A stretch of 23,818 nt of DNA from JALNYB01 sp023230065 (GTDB lineage Archaea > Thermoplasmatota > Thermoplasmata > Methanomassiliicoccales > Methanomethylophilaceae): the NCBI GenBank assembly GCA_034006405.1, contig JAVESW010000006.1, forward strand, positions 1 through 23,818, given 5' to 3'. A model generated the notes under the pieces. It made no database searches. It was given only the letters and a program-made list of their open reading frames with translations, and was not told the DNA's origin. Positions 6,014 to 14,691 of the stretch are shown here, in pieces (the stretch's first letter is position 1; every line of letters starts with the position of its first letter). The position numbers were made by a program, and so were the translations under genes.

Positions 6014-6045
6014 TGTTTGAATTACAAGTTGTCAGCAACACCCCC

Positions 6046-6468
6046 ATGAATGCAGTACATGACGTGGATGTTGTGGCTGAAACATTTCTTGTCCAGATAG
6101 GTTATATTCCCAAAGGATATGATCCGAAGACATCTGCTACCACGGTTAGGGAAAGTGTTCCATACCGTCTTTTCATGGAATATTTCATGGGAAATATGAC
6201 TAAAGCATGGGCTGTGGAAGAGTTGGCAGCTTTACTTGAAACAACTAAACCCACTATTTACCGTCATATCAACAAGCTTAAGTCGATGGATCTTTTAGAG
6301 AGTATAGATGTGGAATTTGATGGTATGGCCAGAAAGGGATATCGTATCAGATATGGGGATCTTATTAAAGCCTGGAGTTTTACAGAGGCCAATGTTAACA
6401 TGGCCATGGAGAACTATAAGAAAACTGTAGAACACTTCCAATCGTTGATAAAATTGGAGAATGATTGA
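6046..6468 (+). CDS. Winged-helix regulator upstream of elp3
   Basis: The 140-residue protein contains an N-terminal region (VAETFLVQIGYIPKGYDPKT) of unknown role and a winged helix at about residues 40-105: PYRLFMEYFMGNMTKAWAVE, LLETTKPTIYRHINKLKSMD (recognition helix) and a wing VEFDGMARKGYRIRYG. The last 35 residues are helical and may dimerise. This fits the MarR/ArsR-like archaeal regulators. The start is uncertain: no ribosome binding site precedes the ATG, which may be near-leaderless. A perfect inverted repeat 33 nt upstream suggests autoregulation. The elp3 ATG lies 17 nt after its stop, so elp3 is probably co-transcribed. Confidence 0.7.
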   Translation: MNAVHDVDVVAETFLVQIGYIPKGYDPKTSATTVRESVPYRLFMEYFMGNMTKAWAVEELAALLETTKPTIYRHINKLKSMDLLESIDVEFDGMARKGYRIRYGDLIKAWSFTEANVNMAMENYKKTVEHFQSLIKLEND

Positions 6469-6485
6469 TTTTTGCGGTTGGTCTA

Positions 6486-8021
6486 ATGGTATCTGAGTTC
6501 AATCGTCTTATGATAGATGCGGTTAAAACCGGAGAGATCCGCGACCGTGATCAATTACAAAGTTTTAAGATAAAGTTGTGCGGACGGCTCGGTATAGAGA
6601 ACGTTCCTGCAAATTCTGAGATCCTAGCTGATGTTCAGCCTGAGGATAGGAAATTATTGGAACCGTTTCTTATAAAAAAACCCATGAGAACAGGTAGCGG
6701 AGTTGCCGTTGTAGCTGTTATGACATCTCCTTATCCTTGTCCTCATGGAAAATGTGCGTATTGTCCCGGAGGAGTGGATAACGGTTCACCTCAGTCCTAT
6801 ACCGGAAAGGAACCGGCTGCTAGACGTGCGGAGCGGAATGCGTTCGATCCGTTCGATCAGGTTACAGATAGGATACAGCAGCTTACGGCCATAGGTCACA
6901 AGACCGACAAAATCGATCTGATCATAATGGGCGGGACATTCACATCAAGGGACAGGGCATATCAAGAATGGTTTGTCCGCCGTTGTTTTGATTCAATGAA
7001 TGGCAGTGTTTCTGATGACTTGGAGAAAGCTCAGATCAAGAATGAGACTGCAGAACACAGGTGCGTCGGCCTTACGGTAGAGACGCGTCCAGACGTCTTC
7101 ATGAGTGAGCAGATCGAAGCCGCCATGGAACTGGGTGCTACGAGGGTCGAACTAGGTGTTCAGATTCTGGATGACGATATCCTTGCAGGTGTTGAACGTG
7201 GACACGGGATTGCTGCAATTCGTGATTCTACCAAAGCATGTAAAGATCACGGATTGAAGATATGCTATCATATTATGCCCGGGCTTCCTGGTTCATCGCC
7301 TGAGAAGGATCTCGAATGTTTTAAACGCATATTCGAGGACCCTGATTTCCGTCCTGATATGCTCAAATTCTATCCTACATTGGTGATTGAAGGAACAAAA
7401 CTGTATGATATGTGGAAGAGAGGCGAATATACTCCGCTGGATGTTGATACTGCAGTGGAGCTTCTTTCTAAGATGAAGGAAATAGTTCCTGAATATGTGA
7501 GGATTCAGCGTATTCAGAGGGATATACCAGTTCCTCAGATATCGGCCGGTATTCTGAAAAGCAATATTCGTCAGTTGGTGCAGGATCATATGGCTAACAC
7601 CGGTAGGGCATGCAGGTGCATCAGATGCAGGGAGGTTGGTCATACCGATACGGTTCTGAAAGAACTCGGATCGATCCAACAGAAGTTACTAGAGTATGAA
7701 GCCAGCTCCGGAAAGGAAAGATTCATCTCATTGGAATATGAGGATGCAGTCATTGGATACGTGCGTTTGAGAACGGATTCAACAGATACTGCGACCATTA
7801 GAGAATTGAAAGTATTCGGAAAGATCGCGGCCATAGGTGTTGATGGTGAAGATTGGCAGCATAGAGGTTTTGGAAAACAATTGCTGGCCGAAGCCGAGCG
7901 TTTTGCTAAACTCGATGGGAAAACGCACATCAGGATAACAAGTGGTGTTGGAGTCAGGAAGTACTATGAAGCCCATGGATATGAACTGAGGGCACCATAT
8001 ATGACAAAGGACCTCAATTGA
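6486..8021 (+). CDS. elp3: Elp3: radical SAM tRNA carboxymethyluridine synthase with acetyltransferase domain
   Basis: The 511-residue protein has the two-domain Elp3 architecture. The radical SAM domain carries C85, C90 and C93 in CPHGKCAYCPGG, binding the [4Fe-4S] cluster and SAM, followed by TGKEPAARRAERNAFDPF, IIMGGTFTSR, TVETRPD and RVELGVQ. Near residues 370-390 lie the cysteines of GRACRCIRCREVGH. The C-terminal GNAT domain includes WQHRGFGKQLLAEAERFAK, the acetyl-CoA-binding loop. Archaeal Elp3 acts alone, using acetyl-CoA and SAM to make the cm5U-type modification at wobble U34. The start is ambiguous: the ATG at 6486 was chosen, but a TTG at 6465 overlapping the upstream stop and preceded by GGAG is possible. 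The 3' end overlaps the PRC-barrel gene tail to tail by 8 nt. Confidence 0.95.
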   Translation: MVSEFNRLMIDAVKTGEIRDRDQLQSFKIKLCGRLGIENVPANSEILADVQPEDRKLLEPFLIKKPMRTGSGVAVVAVMTSPYPCPHGKCAYCPGGVDNGSPQSYTGKEPAARRAERNAFDPFDQVTDRIQQLTAIGHKTDKIDLIIMGGTFTSRDRAYQEWFVRRCFDSMNGSVSDDLEKAQIKNETAEHRCVGLTVETRPDVFMSEQIEAAMELGATRVELGVQILDDDILAGVERGHGIAAIRDSTKACKDHGLKICYHIMPGLPGSSPEKDLECFKRIFEDPDFRPDMLKFYPTLVIEGTKLYDMWKRGEYTPLDVDTAVELLSKMKEIVPEYVRIQRIQRDIPVPQISAGILKSNIRQLVQDHMANTGRACRCIRCREVGHTDTVLKELGSIQQKLLEYEASSGKERFISLEYEDAVIGYVRLRTDSTDTATIRELKVFGKIAAIGVDGEDWQHRGFGKQLLAEAERFAKLDGKTHIRITSGVGVRKYYEAHGYELRAPYMTKDLN

Positions 8022-8253
8022 TGATTATCTTGTTATTCTCAACTCTTAGTCTGTCTGTTTCAATGACAAGTCTTCCTTTGTCGTCTATTTTCTGAGATGT
8101 ATTCATGACGGATCCTTCGGAGGCTACCAGAAGATATTTTATTTTAGCTGTCTCCGTGTCAATTACAAAATCCTTCAGTATTCCGATGTCGCGGCCTGTT
8201 ACCGTTTCAACTGGTTTCTCAATCAATTCTTTCGTAAACATCTTGCTTTCCAC
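8014..8253 (-). CDS. PRC-barrel domain protein, second copy
   Basis: The 79-residue protein is a single PRC-barrel: MFTKELIEKPVETVTGRDIG, then ILKDFVIDTETAKIKYLLVA and a C-terminal IDDKGRLVIETDRLRVENN. It differs from the CdpB-like copy at 3837-4091, since it has no PMRWVxxVGD signature. PRC-barrels in small archaeal proteins mediate protein or RNA contacts; the specific role is unknown. The GTG at 8253 was chosen because GGGTGA (8259-8264) stands exactly 5 nt upstream; a GTG at 8262 would lie inside that ribosome binding site, and the ATG at 8241 is too far away. The ribosome binding site is formed by the last Gly codon and stop codon of cdc48, so the pair is translationally linked. Confidence 0.8.
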   Translation of the reverse strand: MESKMFTKELIEKPVETVTGRDIGILKDFVIDTETAKIKYLLVASEGSVMNTSQKIDDKGRLVIETDRLRVENNKIIIN

Positions 8254-8258
8254 AGTGA

Positions 8259-10454
8259 TCACCCATAAAATGGAATGTTATTCCAGCCAGTCTTGCGTTT
8301 TCTGATCTCTCTGCCAATCGATTCGTAGTTTTTGAATGTTTCTTCGTCAACAGATGGTCTTATGATCTGAAGGGCGGCTTTAAAATGCCTGTTTTCAATA
8401 AATTCTGCATTGTTATTTTCATGGTATGCTAAAAGTCCAGCTTCTCTGCAGAGTGCTTCTATGTCAGCGCCTACAAATCCATCCGTCTCTTTTGCGATTT
8501 CTTCCAGATCTATGTCCTTTATAGGCATGTTCCTAGTATGGACGTTTAGGATGCTCAGACGTGCATTGTAATCTGGTTTTCCGATATGGATCATACGGTC
8601 CATTCTTCCTGGTCTTAAAAGTGCAGGGTCGAGCATATCAGGACGGTTTGTGGCTGCCATTATCATAACATGATTAAGAGATTCTATGCCGTCCATGGCC
8701 GTAAGTAATTGGGCAACAACCCGTTCCCAGGCTTGGGAGTCTCCGTTTCCGCGTTTAGGTGCAATAGAATCTATCTCGTCAAAGAAAATAATGCACGGAG
8801 ACATCTGTTTGGCTTTTTTGAATATCTTTCTGATGGCCTGTTCTGATTCTCCCATCCATTTACTGGCTATTTCAGGACCGCTTATCGATATGAAATTAGC
8901 TCCTGATTCGTTAGCTACGGCTTTGGCTATAAGGGTCTTTCCGGTACCAGGGGGTCCATAAAGCAATATTGCATTTCCTGGTTTTATACCAAGTTTTTCA
9001 AAAGCTTTATGATCTTCTGTCGGGACGAACACCTCAGTGATCTCTTTTTTAATATCATCTAATCCGCCTATATCATTCCATGTCACTTTAGGTATTTCAA
9101 CGAATACTTCTTTCATTCCGCTTGGTTCTATATCAGATAATGCGTTGGTAAAATCTTCCATCGATACTTTCATGGCCTCAAGTGCGGTTTGCGGAACAGG
9201 TCTGTCGAGATCAAGTTGCGGAATATATCTGCTCAGGCATTTCATGACTGATTCTCTGGCTAATGATGCGAGGTCTGCGCCTACGAATCCCTGGGTGAGT
9301 CTTGATAGTTTCTCAATGTCAACATCTTCGGCAAGAGGCATGTCCCGAGTGTGAACTTCTAATATGTCTTTACGTCCTGATATTCCAGGAACGCCTATTT
9401 CTATCTCTCTGTCAAATCTTCCGGGCCTTCTTAGTGCAGGGTCTACAGCATCTTCTCTATTGGTGGCACCAATAACAATGACATTACCTCTTCCGCCCAT
9501 TCCATCCATGAGTGTCAGGAGTTGGGCGACAACGCGTCTTTCTACTTCTCCGTAGACTGTATCGCGACTGGGTGCTATCGAGTCTATTTCATCAAGGAAA
9601 ATGACGCTCGGAGCATTGTCCTGAGCATTCTTGAATATTTCTCTGAGTCTTTCTTCGCTTTGACCGTAATAGCGACCCATGATTTCAGGTCCGCGGACGG
9701 TGAATATAGATGCACCCGACTCATTTGCTACTGCCTCTGCTAGAAGTGTCTTTCCGGTACCAGGTGGTCCGTATAACAGAACACCTCTGGGTGCGGAGAT
9801 ACCCATACGATCGAACAGTTCTGGATGTTTAAGAGGTAGTTCGATCATTTCTCTGATTCTTTTCAATTCTTCGTCAAGACCACCGATATCATCGTATGTG
9901 GTTTGACCAGTGTATTTTTCTGTTTCGGCATGTGCGGGTTCTTCTTTGAGGATTATTTCCGTATCTATTCCAACAGTGACCGGTCCAGTTGGAATGGTAG
10001 ATATTACTGAAAATGTAGAACGATTCCCCATCAGTGCGATGTTAGGTATGATAATATCTATGTCTTTGATGAGAGGACGTCCCATCAATCCGTTGCGAAA
10101 TACATTTTCTATCCCTTCTTCGAATTTGATGATCTTTCCATCTGGAATATTCGGTGCCAATGTTATTTTTTCGGCTCGGACAGGTAGACATTTACGGATC
10201 TTTACAGTTTCATCGATGCTTACGCCTGCACTTGTTCTCGTAAGTCCGTCAATACGTATGATTTTGGAATTTTCGTCTTCGAGGTCGCCTTTGAAGACTT
10301 TTGCTACGACAGATTTTTTTCCGATGATCTCAACTACATCGCCTAGGTCTATACCTAGTGTTGAACGGGATGCAGAATCCATCCTTGCTCTGCCGTAACC
10401 TGCCTCAGATTGCCGTTTTGCCATGGCAACTTTGAGTTCTAAGAATTTTTCCAC
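8259..10454 (-). CDS. CDC48/VAT-type AAA+ ATPase (p97 homologue)
   Basis: The 731-residue protein has an N-domain (about 1-180; double-psi barrel with LELKVAMAKRQ, GDVVEIIGK) and two AAA+ rings. D1: Walker A GPPGTGKT 229-236, Walker B VIFLDE 284-289, pore loop RYYG near 261. D2: Walker A GPPGTGKT 500-507, Walker B IIFFDE 555-560, pore loop KWMG near 532. In archaea this hexamer unfolds proteins for the 20S proteasome. It ends in FYG, a hydrophobic-Tyr-X (HbYX) tail that can open the proteasome gate. The GTG start matches the N-terminus of Thermoplasma VAT, where the strand beginning ILRVAEA aligns with LELKVAMA, and the TATA-like ATCAAATA near 10481 would make it leaderless. The D2 leader reads FVPTEDHKAF where related proteins have PLxxPExF. 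The PRC-barrel gene follows. Confidence 0.95.
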   Translation of the reverse strand: MEKFLELKVAMAKRQSEAGYGRARMDSASRSTLGIDLGDVVEIIGKKSVVAKVFKGDLEDENSKIIRIDGLTRTSAGVSIDETVKIRKCLPVRAEKITLAPNIPDGKIIKFEEGIENVFRNGLMGRPLIKDIDIIIPNIALMGNRSTFSVISTIPTGPVTVGIDTEIILKEEPAHAETEKYTGQTTYDDIGGLDEELKRIREMIELPLKHPELFDRMGISAPRGVLLYGPPGTGKTLLAEAVANESGASIFTVRGPEIMGRYYGQSEERLREIFKNAQDNAPSVIFLDEIDSIAPSRDTVYGEVERRVVAQLLTLMDGMGGRGNVIVIGATNREDAVDPALRRPGRFDREIEIGVPGISGRKDILEVHTRDMPLAEDVDIEKLSRLTQGFVGADLASLARESVMKCLSRYIPQLDLDRPVPQTALEAMKVSMEDFTNALSDIEPSGMKEVFVEIPKVTWNDIGGLDDIKKEITEVFVPTEDHKAFEKLGIKPGNAILLYGPPGTGKTLIAKAVANESGANFISISGPEIASKWMGESEQAIRKIFKKAKQMSPCIIFFDEIDSIAPKRGNGDSQAWERVVAQLLTAMDGIESLNHVMIMAATNRPDMLDPALLRPGRMDRMIHIGKPDYNARLSILNVHTRNMPIKDIDLEEIAKETDGFVGADIEALCREAGLLAYHENNNAEFIENRHFKAALQIIRPSVDEETFKNYESIGREIRKRKTGWNNIPFYG

Positions 10455-10476
10455 AAAACAAAGATGAAATCAAGGC

Positions 10477-10485
10477 TATTTGATA
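10477..10485 (-). promoter_or_regulatory. Weak TATA-like element of cdc48
   Basis: TATCAAATA on the minus strand is centred about 27 nt upstream of the GTG at 10454, consistent with a leaderless mRNA. The match is imperfect. Confidence 0.35.
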
Positions 10486-10575
10486 CATTCTGACCGATGG
10501 GATTATCAATGACTTCTGTATAACTGTGTTTCAGAAGGCTTGTATCTCTCGTTCTTAATGGAGAACCGTGGGAGG

Positions 10576-10585
10576 TATTATATAC
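10576..10585 (+). promoter_or_regulatory. TATA box of tRNA-Lys
   Basis: TATTATATAC predicts transcription start near 10606, leaving a precursor leader of about 22 nt before the mature tRNA. Confidence 0.55.
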
Positions 10586-10627
10586 AAAGAATGGTTCCTG
10601 CGCAAATACAAGCTTTAAGATATCCAA

Positions 10628-10701
10628 GGGCCTGTAGCTCAGCTAGGTAGAGCATCTGACTTTTAATCAGGTGGTCAAGGGTTCGAATCCCTTCAGGCCC
10701 G
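10628..10701 (+). tRNA. tRNA-Lys (TTT)
   Basis: The acceptor GGGCCTG/CAGGCCC is perfect, the D-arm reads GCTC...GAGC, the anticodon stem TCTGA/TCAGG (one G-U) encloses CTTTTAA (anticodon TTT), and the T-arm AAGGG/CCCTT encloses TTCGAAT. Discriminator G is at 10701 and CCA is not encoded. U34 in this anticodon is an expected substrate for a wobble-uridine modification system such as Elp3. Confidence 0.97.
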
Positions 10702-10769
10702 CTGATTGTCTTCATGAGCGATCGACGGCGGATCAAGTATGAGGAATGGAATGACGACAAGCGTATTTC

Positions 10770-10819
10770 TTAAATATATTTCCCGCTGACCGGGAGCGGG
10801 CTACTAGCAGGTGAATCAT
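10770..10819 (+). promoter_or_regulatory. RNA polymerase operon promoter with GC-rich inverted repeat and GGTGA ribosome binding site
   Basis: TTAAATATATT (10770-10780) is a strong TATA box predicting transcription start near 10802. Immediately after it, CCCGCT (10782-10787) and AGCGGG (10795-10800) form a perfect 6-bp inverted repeat with a 7-nt spacer, filling the space between TATA and start. GGTGA (10810-10814) is then 5 nt before the rpoH TTG at 10820. The repeat could be an operator for polymerase autoregulation. Confidence 0.6.
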
Positions 10820-11086
10820 TTGGTATCAGACAACATCTCGTTCAATGTACTCAAGCATGTATTAGTGCCTGAGCACCACCTCTTGACGGAAGAAGAGGCG
10901 GACACAATTCTCAAGCAAATGGGAATGACGCGCGACCAGCTTCCAAAAATCAGAAACACTGACGCGGGCATCAAGGTGCTCGAGAGCATATACGGACCTA
11001 TCGCGGAGGGACGTATTGTTAAAATTGTCAGAAAAAGCGAAACAGCACAGGAGTTCGTAGCCTATAGGCTCGTAACTAAAGGGTGA
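10820..11086 (+). CDS. rpoH: DNA-directed RNA polymerase subunit H (Rpo5)
   Basis: The 88-residue product is archaeal subunit H, homologous to the C-terminal domain of eukaryotic Rpb5: NVLKHVLVPEHHLLTEEEAD, LPKIRNTDAGIKVL, IAEGRIVKIVRKSETAQEF and the final AYRLVTKG. It sits in the lower jaw and contacts downstream DNA. The start is the TTG at 10820 because GGTGA lies 5 nt upstream; the in-frame GTG at 10811 is inside that ribosome binding site. It is the first gene of the polymerase operon, and its last bases, GGGTGA, form the ribosome binding site of rpoB. Confidence 0.93.
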   Translation: MVSDNISFNVLKHVLVPEHHLLTEEEADTILKQMGMTRDQLPKIRNTDAGIKVLESIYGPIAEGRIVKIVRKSETAQEFVAYRLVTKG

Positions 11087-11091
11087 TTTTT

Positions 11092-14000
11092 TTGAGGGAC
11101 TTAGTTAAATTATATTTCGCCGATAGGAGCATTGTGAATCACCATATCTCATCGTTCGATGACTTTTTGGCGACCGCATCCAACCCTAACAGCAGAATGC
11201 AAAGGATTGTTGATGACATTAGAGTTCCGACAGATGACGCGGAGCACGGCGTTATTAAGCTGGACCCTGAAAGGACCGGTGGAAGGAATATTGAAATTCA
11301 CATCGGCAGAAAGAGAGATGAGGTTGGAAATATAGACCCTCAGGCAAAGTCTACTGTAAGGATAGACGAGCCAAAAGTAATGGAAGCCAACGGATACAGT
11401 CATGAGCTTGCTCCGATGGAAGCCAGACTTAGAAATTTAAACTACCTTTCACCTGTATTTGTACATTTTGATGTATTTGAGGATGGAGTTGAGAAAGAGA
11501 TTCCCGAGGGTGAGAAATGGGTTCACGTGGGAGACCTTCCGATGATGGTCAAATCAAGAGGATGCAATCTCAATAAGAATGTTCTCGAAGAGCATCTTGA
11601 TCACAAACTCTCCATGGAAGAATACAATCAAGAACTTGTAAAACAGAAAGAAGACCCCAGAGAACCCGGAGGATATTTTATTATCGGCGGAACTGAAAGG
11701 GCTCTTATAACACTTGAAGACCTTGCCCCTAACAGAGTAATGGTCGAATACAACGAGAAATATGGTGCGGCGGTAGAAATCGCAAAGGTGTTCTCTCAGA
11801 AAGATGGATATCGTGCACTTACACTCGTTGAAAAGAAGAAAGACGGAATGGTAATGGTCTCTGTCCCAGTTGCTTCTGGCTCTATCCCGCTAATCGCATT
11901 GATGAAAGCATTGGGAATGGAATCAGATGCTGAGATATATGACACAATAGTGTCTGATGAGGCAATGGCGAACATCGTCTATGCTAACATCGAGATGTCT
12001 CTAGACAAGAAGAATTTCCCCCCTAACGGTTATCATACCAAAGAGGATGCAATTCTCTTTCTCGAGAGGAACTTTGCAGCAGGTCAGGCAAAAGAGTATA
12101 GGACAAAGAAGGTCGAGAGTATTCTGGATCGTTCACTCTTGCCTCATCTCGGAGATACCGAGGCAGACCGTATGAAAAAGGCGATTTTCCTTGGACGTAT
12201 AGCACGTTCGGTCCTTGAACTTTCACTCAAGAAAAGGAAAGAGGATGATAAGGATCATTACGCCAACAAAAGATTAAAACTCTCAGGCGACCTCATGGAA
12301 GATCTTTTCAGAACAAGTTTCAGCAGTCTTATGAAGGATCTGAAGTATCAGCTCGAGAGGAACTGGGGAAGAAAGAAAACAGAATTCAACATTTCGTCTT
12401 CTATCAGACCTGATTTACTTACACACAAATTATTGCACGCTCTGGCAACAGGAAACTGGGTCGGAGGACGCGCAGGAGTATCGCAGCTTCTTGACAGGAC
12501 ATCAAATATGTCTGCAATGTCGCACTTAAGAAGAATAACATCATCCCTGACAAGAAGTCAGCCTCATTTCGAAGCTCGTGATCTGCATCCCACACAGTGG
12601 GGAAGACTTTGTCCGTCCGAGACTCCAGAAGGTCAGAATTGCGGTCTGGTTAAAAATGCCGCATTGATTATTGATGTATCAGAGGGATTCCCCGAGGGAG
12701 ATATCAAATGGATGCTCAAAGAGCTTGGATTGGGATCCGTTAAAGAAGAAGGCACCCGTGTATACGTGAACGGAGATCTTGTAGGAACTTACAAAGACGC
12801 AGCAAAGCTCGTTTCTGAAATCAGGGACCGCAGGAGATATGGTCTCATTTCTGGATGTATCAACATCCGTAATGATGAAGAGATGAAAGAAGTCATCATC
12901 AACTGTGATGAAGGTCGTCTCAGACGTCCACTTATGGTTTTGAAAGATGGAAAGACGATGATAACGAGGAAGCACATCGAGGGAATCCGCGAAGGCAGGG
13001 TCTCATGGAACGATTTGTTCCGCGAGGGAATCGTTGAATGGATCGATGCAGAAGAGGAAGAGGATGCACTCGTTCTCGTAGATGCATATGATACACCCAA
13101 GAGATGTGAGCATTGTGGTCATGCACTTTCAGTGACAGATGCAGATTGGATGAATCCTGGAAAGGAGGAGGACGTTGTCCTCAAGTGTAAATGGTGTGGC
13201 GAGGACATGACTGTGCCCTCAAAGATCACCCGGGAATACACTCACATGGAGATCGATCCAATGGTCATCTTAGGAGTTGCAGCCGGTATTGTTCCATATC
13301 CTGAACATAATTCAGCACCCCGTGTAACAATGGGAGCTGGAATGGCAAAACAGGCATTGGGAATACCTGCCGCAAATTACCGTATTAGGCCTGACACCAG
13401 AGGACATATTATGCATTATCCGCAAGTCCCAATGGTACAGACCCAGACAATGGAATTCATGGGATACAATCATAGGCCTGCAGGACAGAATTTCTGTATC
13501 GCAGTTCTTTCTTACCATGGATATAACATCGAAGATGCCCTTGTAATGAACAAGAGCTCGGTCGAGAGAGGACTCGGAAGATCTACATTCTTGAGATCAT
13601 ACCGTTCAGAAGAACGTCGTTATCCCGGAGGACAGGAAGATCATTTTGAGATACCATCTCCGGATATAATGGGCGCTCGTGCAGATCTTGCATATGCATC
13701 ACTCGGTGAAGATGGTCTGATCTCCCCTGAGTCCGCAGTTACCGGTTCAGATGTTCTCGTTGGAAAGACGTCACCTCCCAGGTTCCTCGAAGAGGAAACA
13801 GATTTCCTGACTCCTCAGAAGAGAAGGGAAACATCAGTTACTGTAAGGCCCGGAGAGAAAGGATACGTGGATTCAGTGATGGTTACTGAATCTGAGAACG
13901 GGTCCAGACTTGTGCGTGTGAAAGTGAGAGATGAGAGAATACCCGAGCTCGGCGATAAATTCTGTTCTAGATTTGGTCAGAAAGGAGTCGTAGGAAGACT

Positions 14001-14691
14001 GGTAGATCAGTGCGACATGCCCTTCACAGCAGAAGGAGTCACACCCGACCTCGTTGTTAACCCTCATGGTATCCCATCTCGTATGACCATCGGTCACGTT
14101 CTTGAAATGATAGCCGGTAAGGTCGGTTCAATGGAAGGTCGTATCATTGATGGTACAGCCTTCTCAGGAGAGAACGAGGAATCCATTCGTGACGGATTGG
14201 TCAGGAACGGATTCAGCAACAATGGTAAAGAGGTCATGTACGATGGAAGGACCGGACGCATGATCCAGACAGAGGTCTATACCGGAGTTATCTTCTACGA
14301 GAAACTGCACCACATGGTCAGCGGTAAGATGCATGTTCGTTCAAGAGGACCTGTCCAGATCCTTACAAGACAGCCAACCGAGGGACGTTCCAGACAGGGA
14401 GGTCTAAGATTCGGTGAGATGGAACGTGATTGTTTGATCGGTCACGGTGCAGCAATGGTCATCAAAGATCGTTTGCTCGATGAGTCCGATGGAACTCAGC
14501 AGTATATCTGTGGAAATCCACGTTGTGGACACATAGCCATCATGGATAGGCACGGTTCGTTGTATTGCCCGGTTTGTAAGAACAACGCAAGCATCTATCT
14601 TGTTCAGACATCATACGCTTTCAAACTGCTTATGGATGAATTATTGTCTCTTGGTGTTGCTATGAGACTCCAGTTGGAGGACTTAACATGA
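11092..14691 (+). CDS. rpoB: DNA-directed RNA polymerase subunit B, unsplit (Rpo2)
   Basis: The 1199-residue protein is the complete second-largest polymerase subunit. Landmarks: GGTERALITLEDLAPNRVMV in the N-terminal half; HPTQWGRLCPSETPEGQNCG (fork/active centre); a zinc-type pair C671-x2-C and C698-x2-C; GYNIEDALVMNKSSVERG; DKFCSRFGQKGVVG; GGLRFGEMERDCLIGHGAAM; and a C-terminal zinc ribbon from about residue 1139 (CGNPRCGH, CPVCKN). Many methanogens split this gene into B'' and B'; here it is fused as in Thermoplasmata. The TTG at 11092 is preferred over the GTG at 11083, which lies inside GGGTGA (11081-11086). It overlaps rpoA' by 4 nt. Confidence 0.97.
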   Translation: MRDLVKLYFADRSIVNHHISSFDDFLATASNPNSRMQRIVDDIRVPTDDAEHGVIKLDPERTGGRNIEIHIGRKRDEVGNIDPQAKSTVRIDEPKVMEANGYSHELAPMEARLRNLNYLSPVFVHFDVFEDGVEKEIPEGEKWVHVGDLPMMVKSRGCNLNKNVLEEHLDHKLSMEEYNQELVKQKEDPREPGGYFIIGGTERALITLEDLAPNRVMVEYNEKYGAAVEIAKVFSQKDGYRALTLVEKKKDGMVMVSVPVASGSIPLIALMKALGMESDAEIYDTIVSDEAMANIVYANIEMSLDKKNFPPNGYHTKEDAILFLERNFAAGQAKEYRTKKVESILDRSLLPHLGDTEADRMKKAIFLGRIARSVLELSLKKRKEDDKDHYANKRLKLSGDLMEDLFRTSFSSLMKDLKYQLERNWGRKKTEFNISSSIRPDLLTHKLLHALATGNWVGGRAGVSQLLDRTSNMSAMSHLRRITSSLTRSQPHFEARDLHPTQWGRLCPSETPEGQNCGLVKNAALIIDVSEGFPEGDIKWMLKELGLGSVKEEGTRVYVNGDLVGTYKDAAKLVSEIRDRRRYGLISGCINIRNDEEMKEVIINCDEGRLRRPLMVLKDGKTMITRKHIEGIREGRVSWNDLFREGIVEWIDAEEEEDALVLVDAYDTPKRCEHCGHALSVTDADWMNPGKEEDVVLKCKWCGEDMTVPSKITREYTHMEIDPMVILGVAAGIVPYPEHNSAPRVTMGAGMAKQALGIPAANYRIRPDTRGHIMHYPQVPMVQTQTMEFMGYNHRPAGQNFCIAVLSYHGYNIEDALVMNKSSVERGLGRSTFLRSYRSEERRYPGGQEDHFEIPSPDIMGARADLAYASLGEDGLISPESAVTGSDVLVGKTSPPRFLEEETDFLTPQKRRETSVTVRPGEKGYVDSVMVTESENGSRLVRVKVRDERIPELGDKFCSRFGQKGVVGRLVDQCDMPFTAEGVTPDLVVNPHGIPSRMTIGHVLEMIAGKVGSMEGRIIDGTAFSGENEESIRDGLVRNGFSNNGKEVMYDGRTGRMIQTEVYTGVIFYEKLHHMVSGKMHVRSRGPVQILTRQPTEGRSRQGGLRFGEMERDCLIGHGAAMVIKDRLLDESDGTQQYICGNPRCGHIAIMDRHGSLYCPVCKNNASIYLVQTSYAFKLLMDELLSLGVAMRLQLEDLT

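Noticed and set aside
9910..10398. 162-codon plus-strand ORF opposite cdc48
   Set aside because: Antisense shadow of the strongly conserved VAT N-domain and D1 leader.
10513..10537. CTTCTG-N13-CAGAAG inverted repeat between cdc48 and tRNA-Lys
   Set aside because: Short stem with a long loop, not positioned at either promoter; likely chance.
10714..10773. 19-residue ORF MSDRRRIKYEEWNDDKRIS between tRNA-Lys and rpoH
   Set aside because: Protein-like composition, but no ribosome binding site or own promoter, and its stop lies inside the rpoH TATA box.
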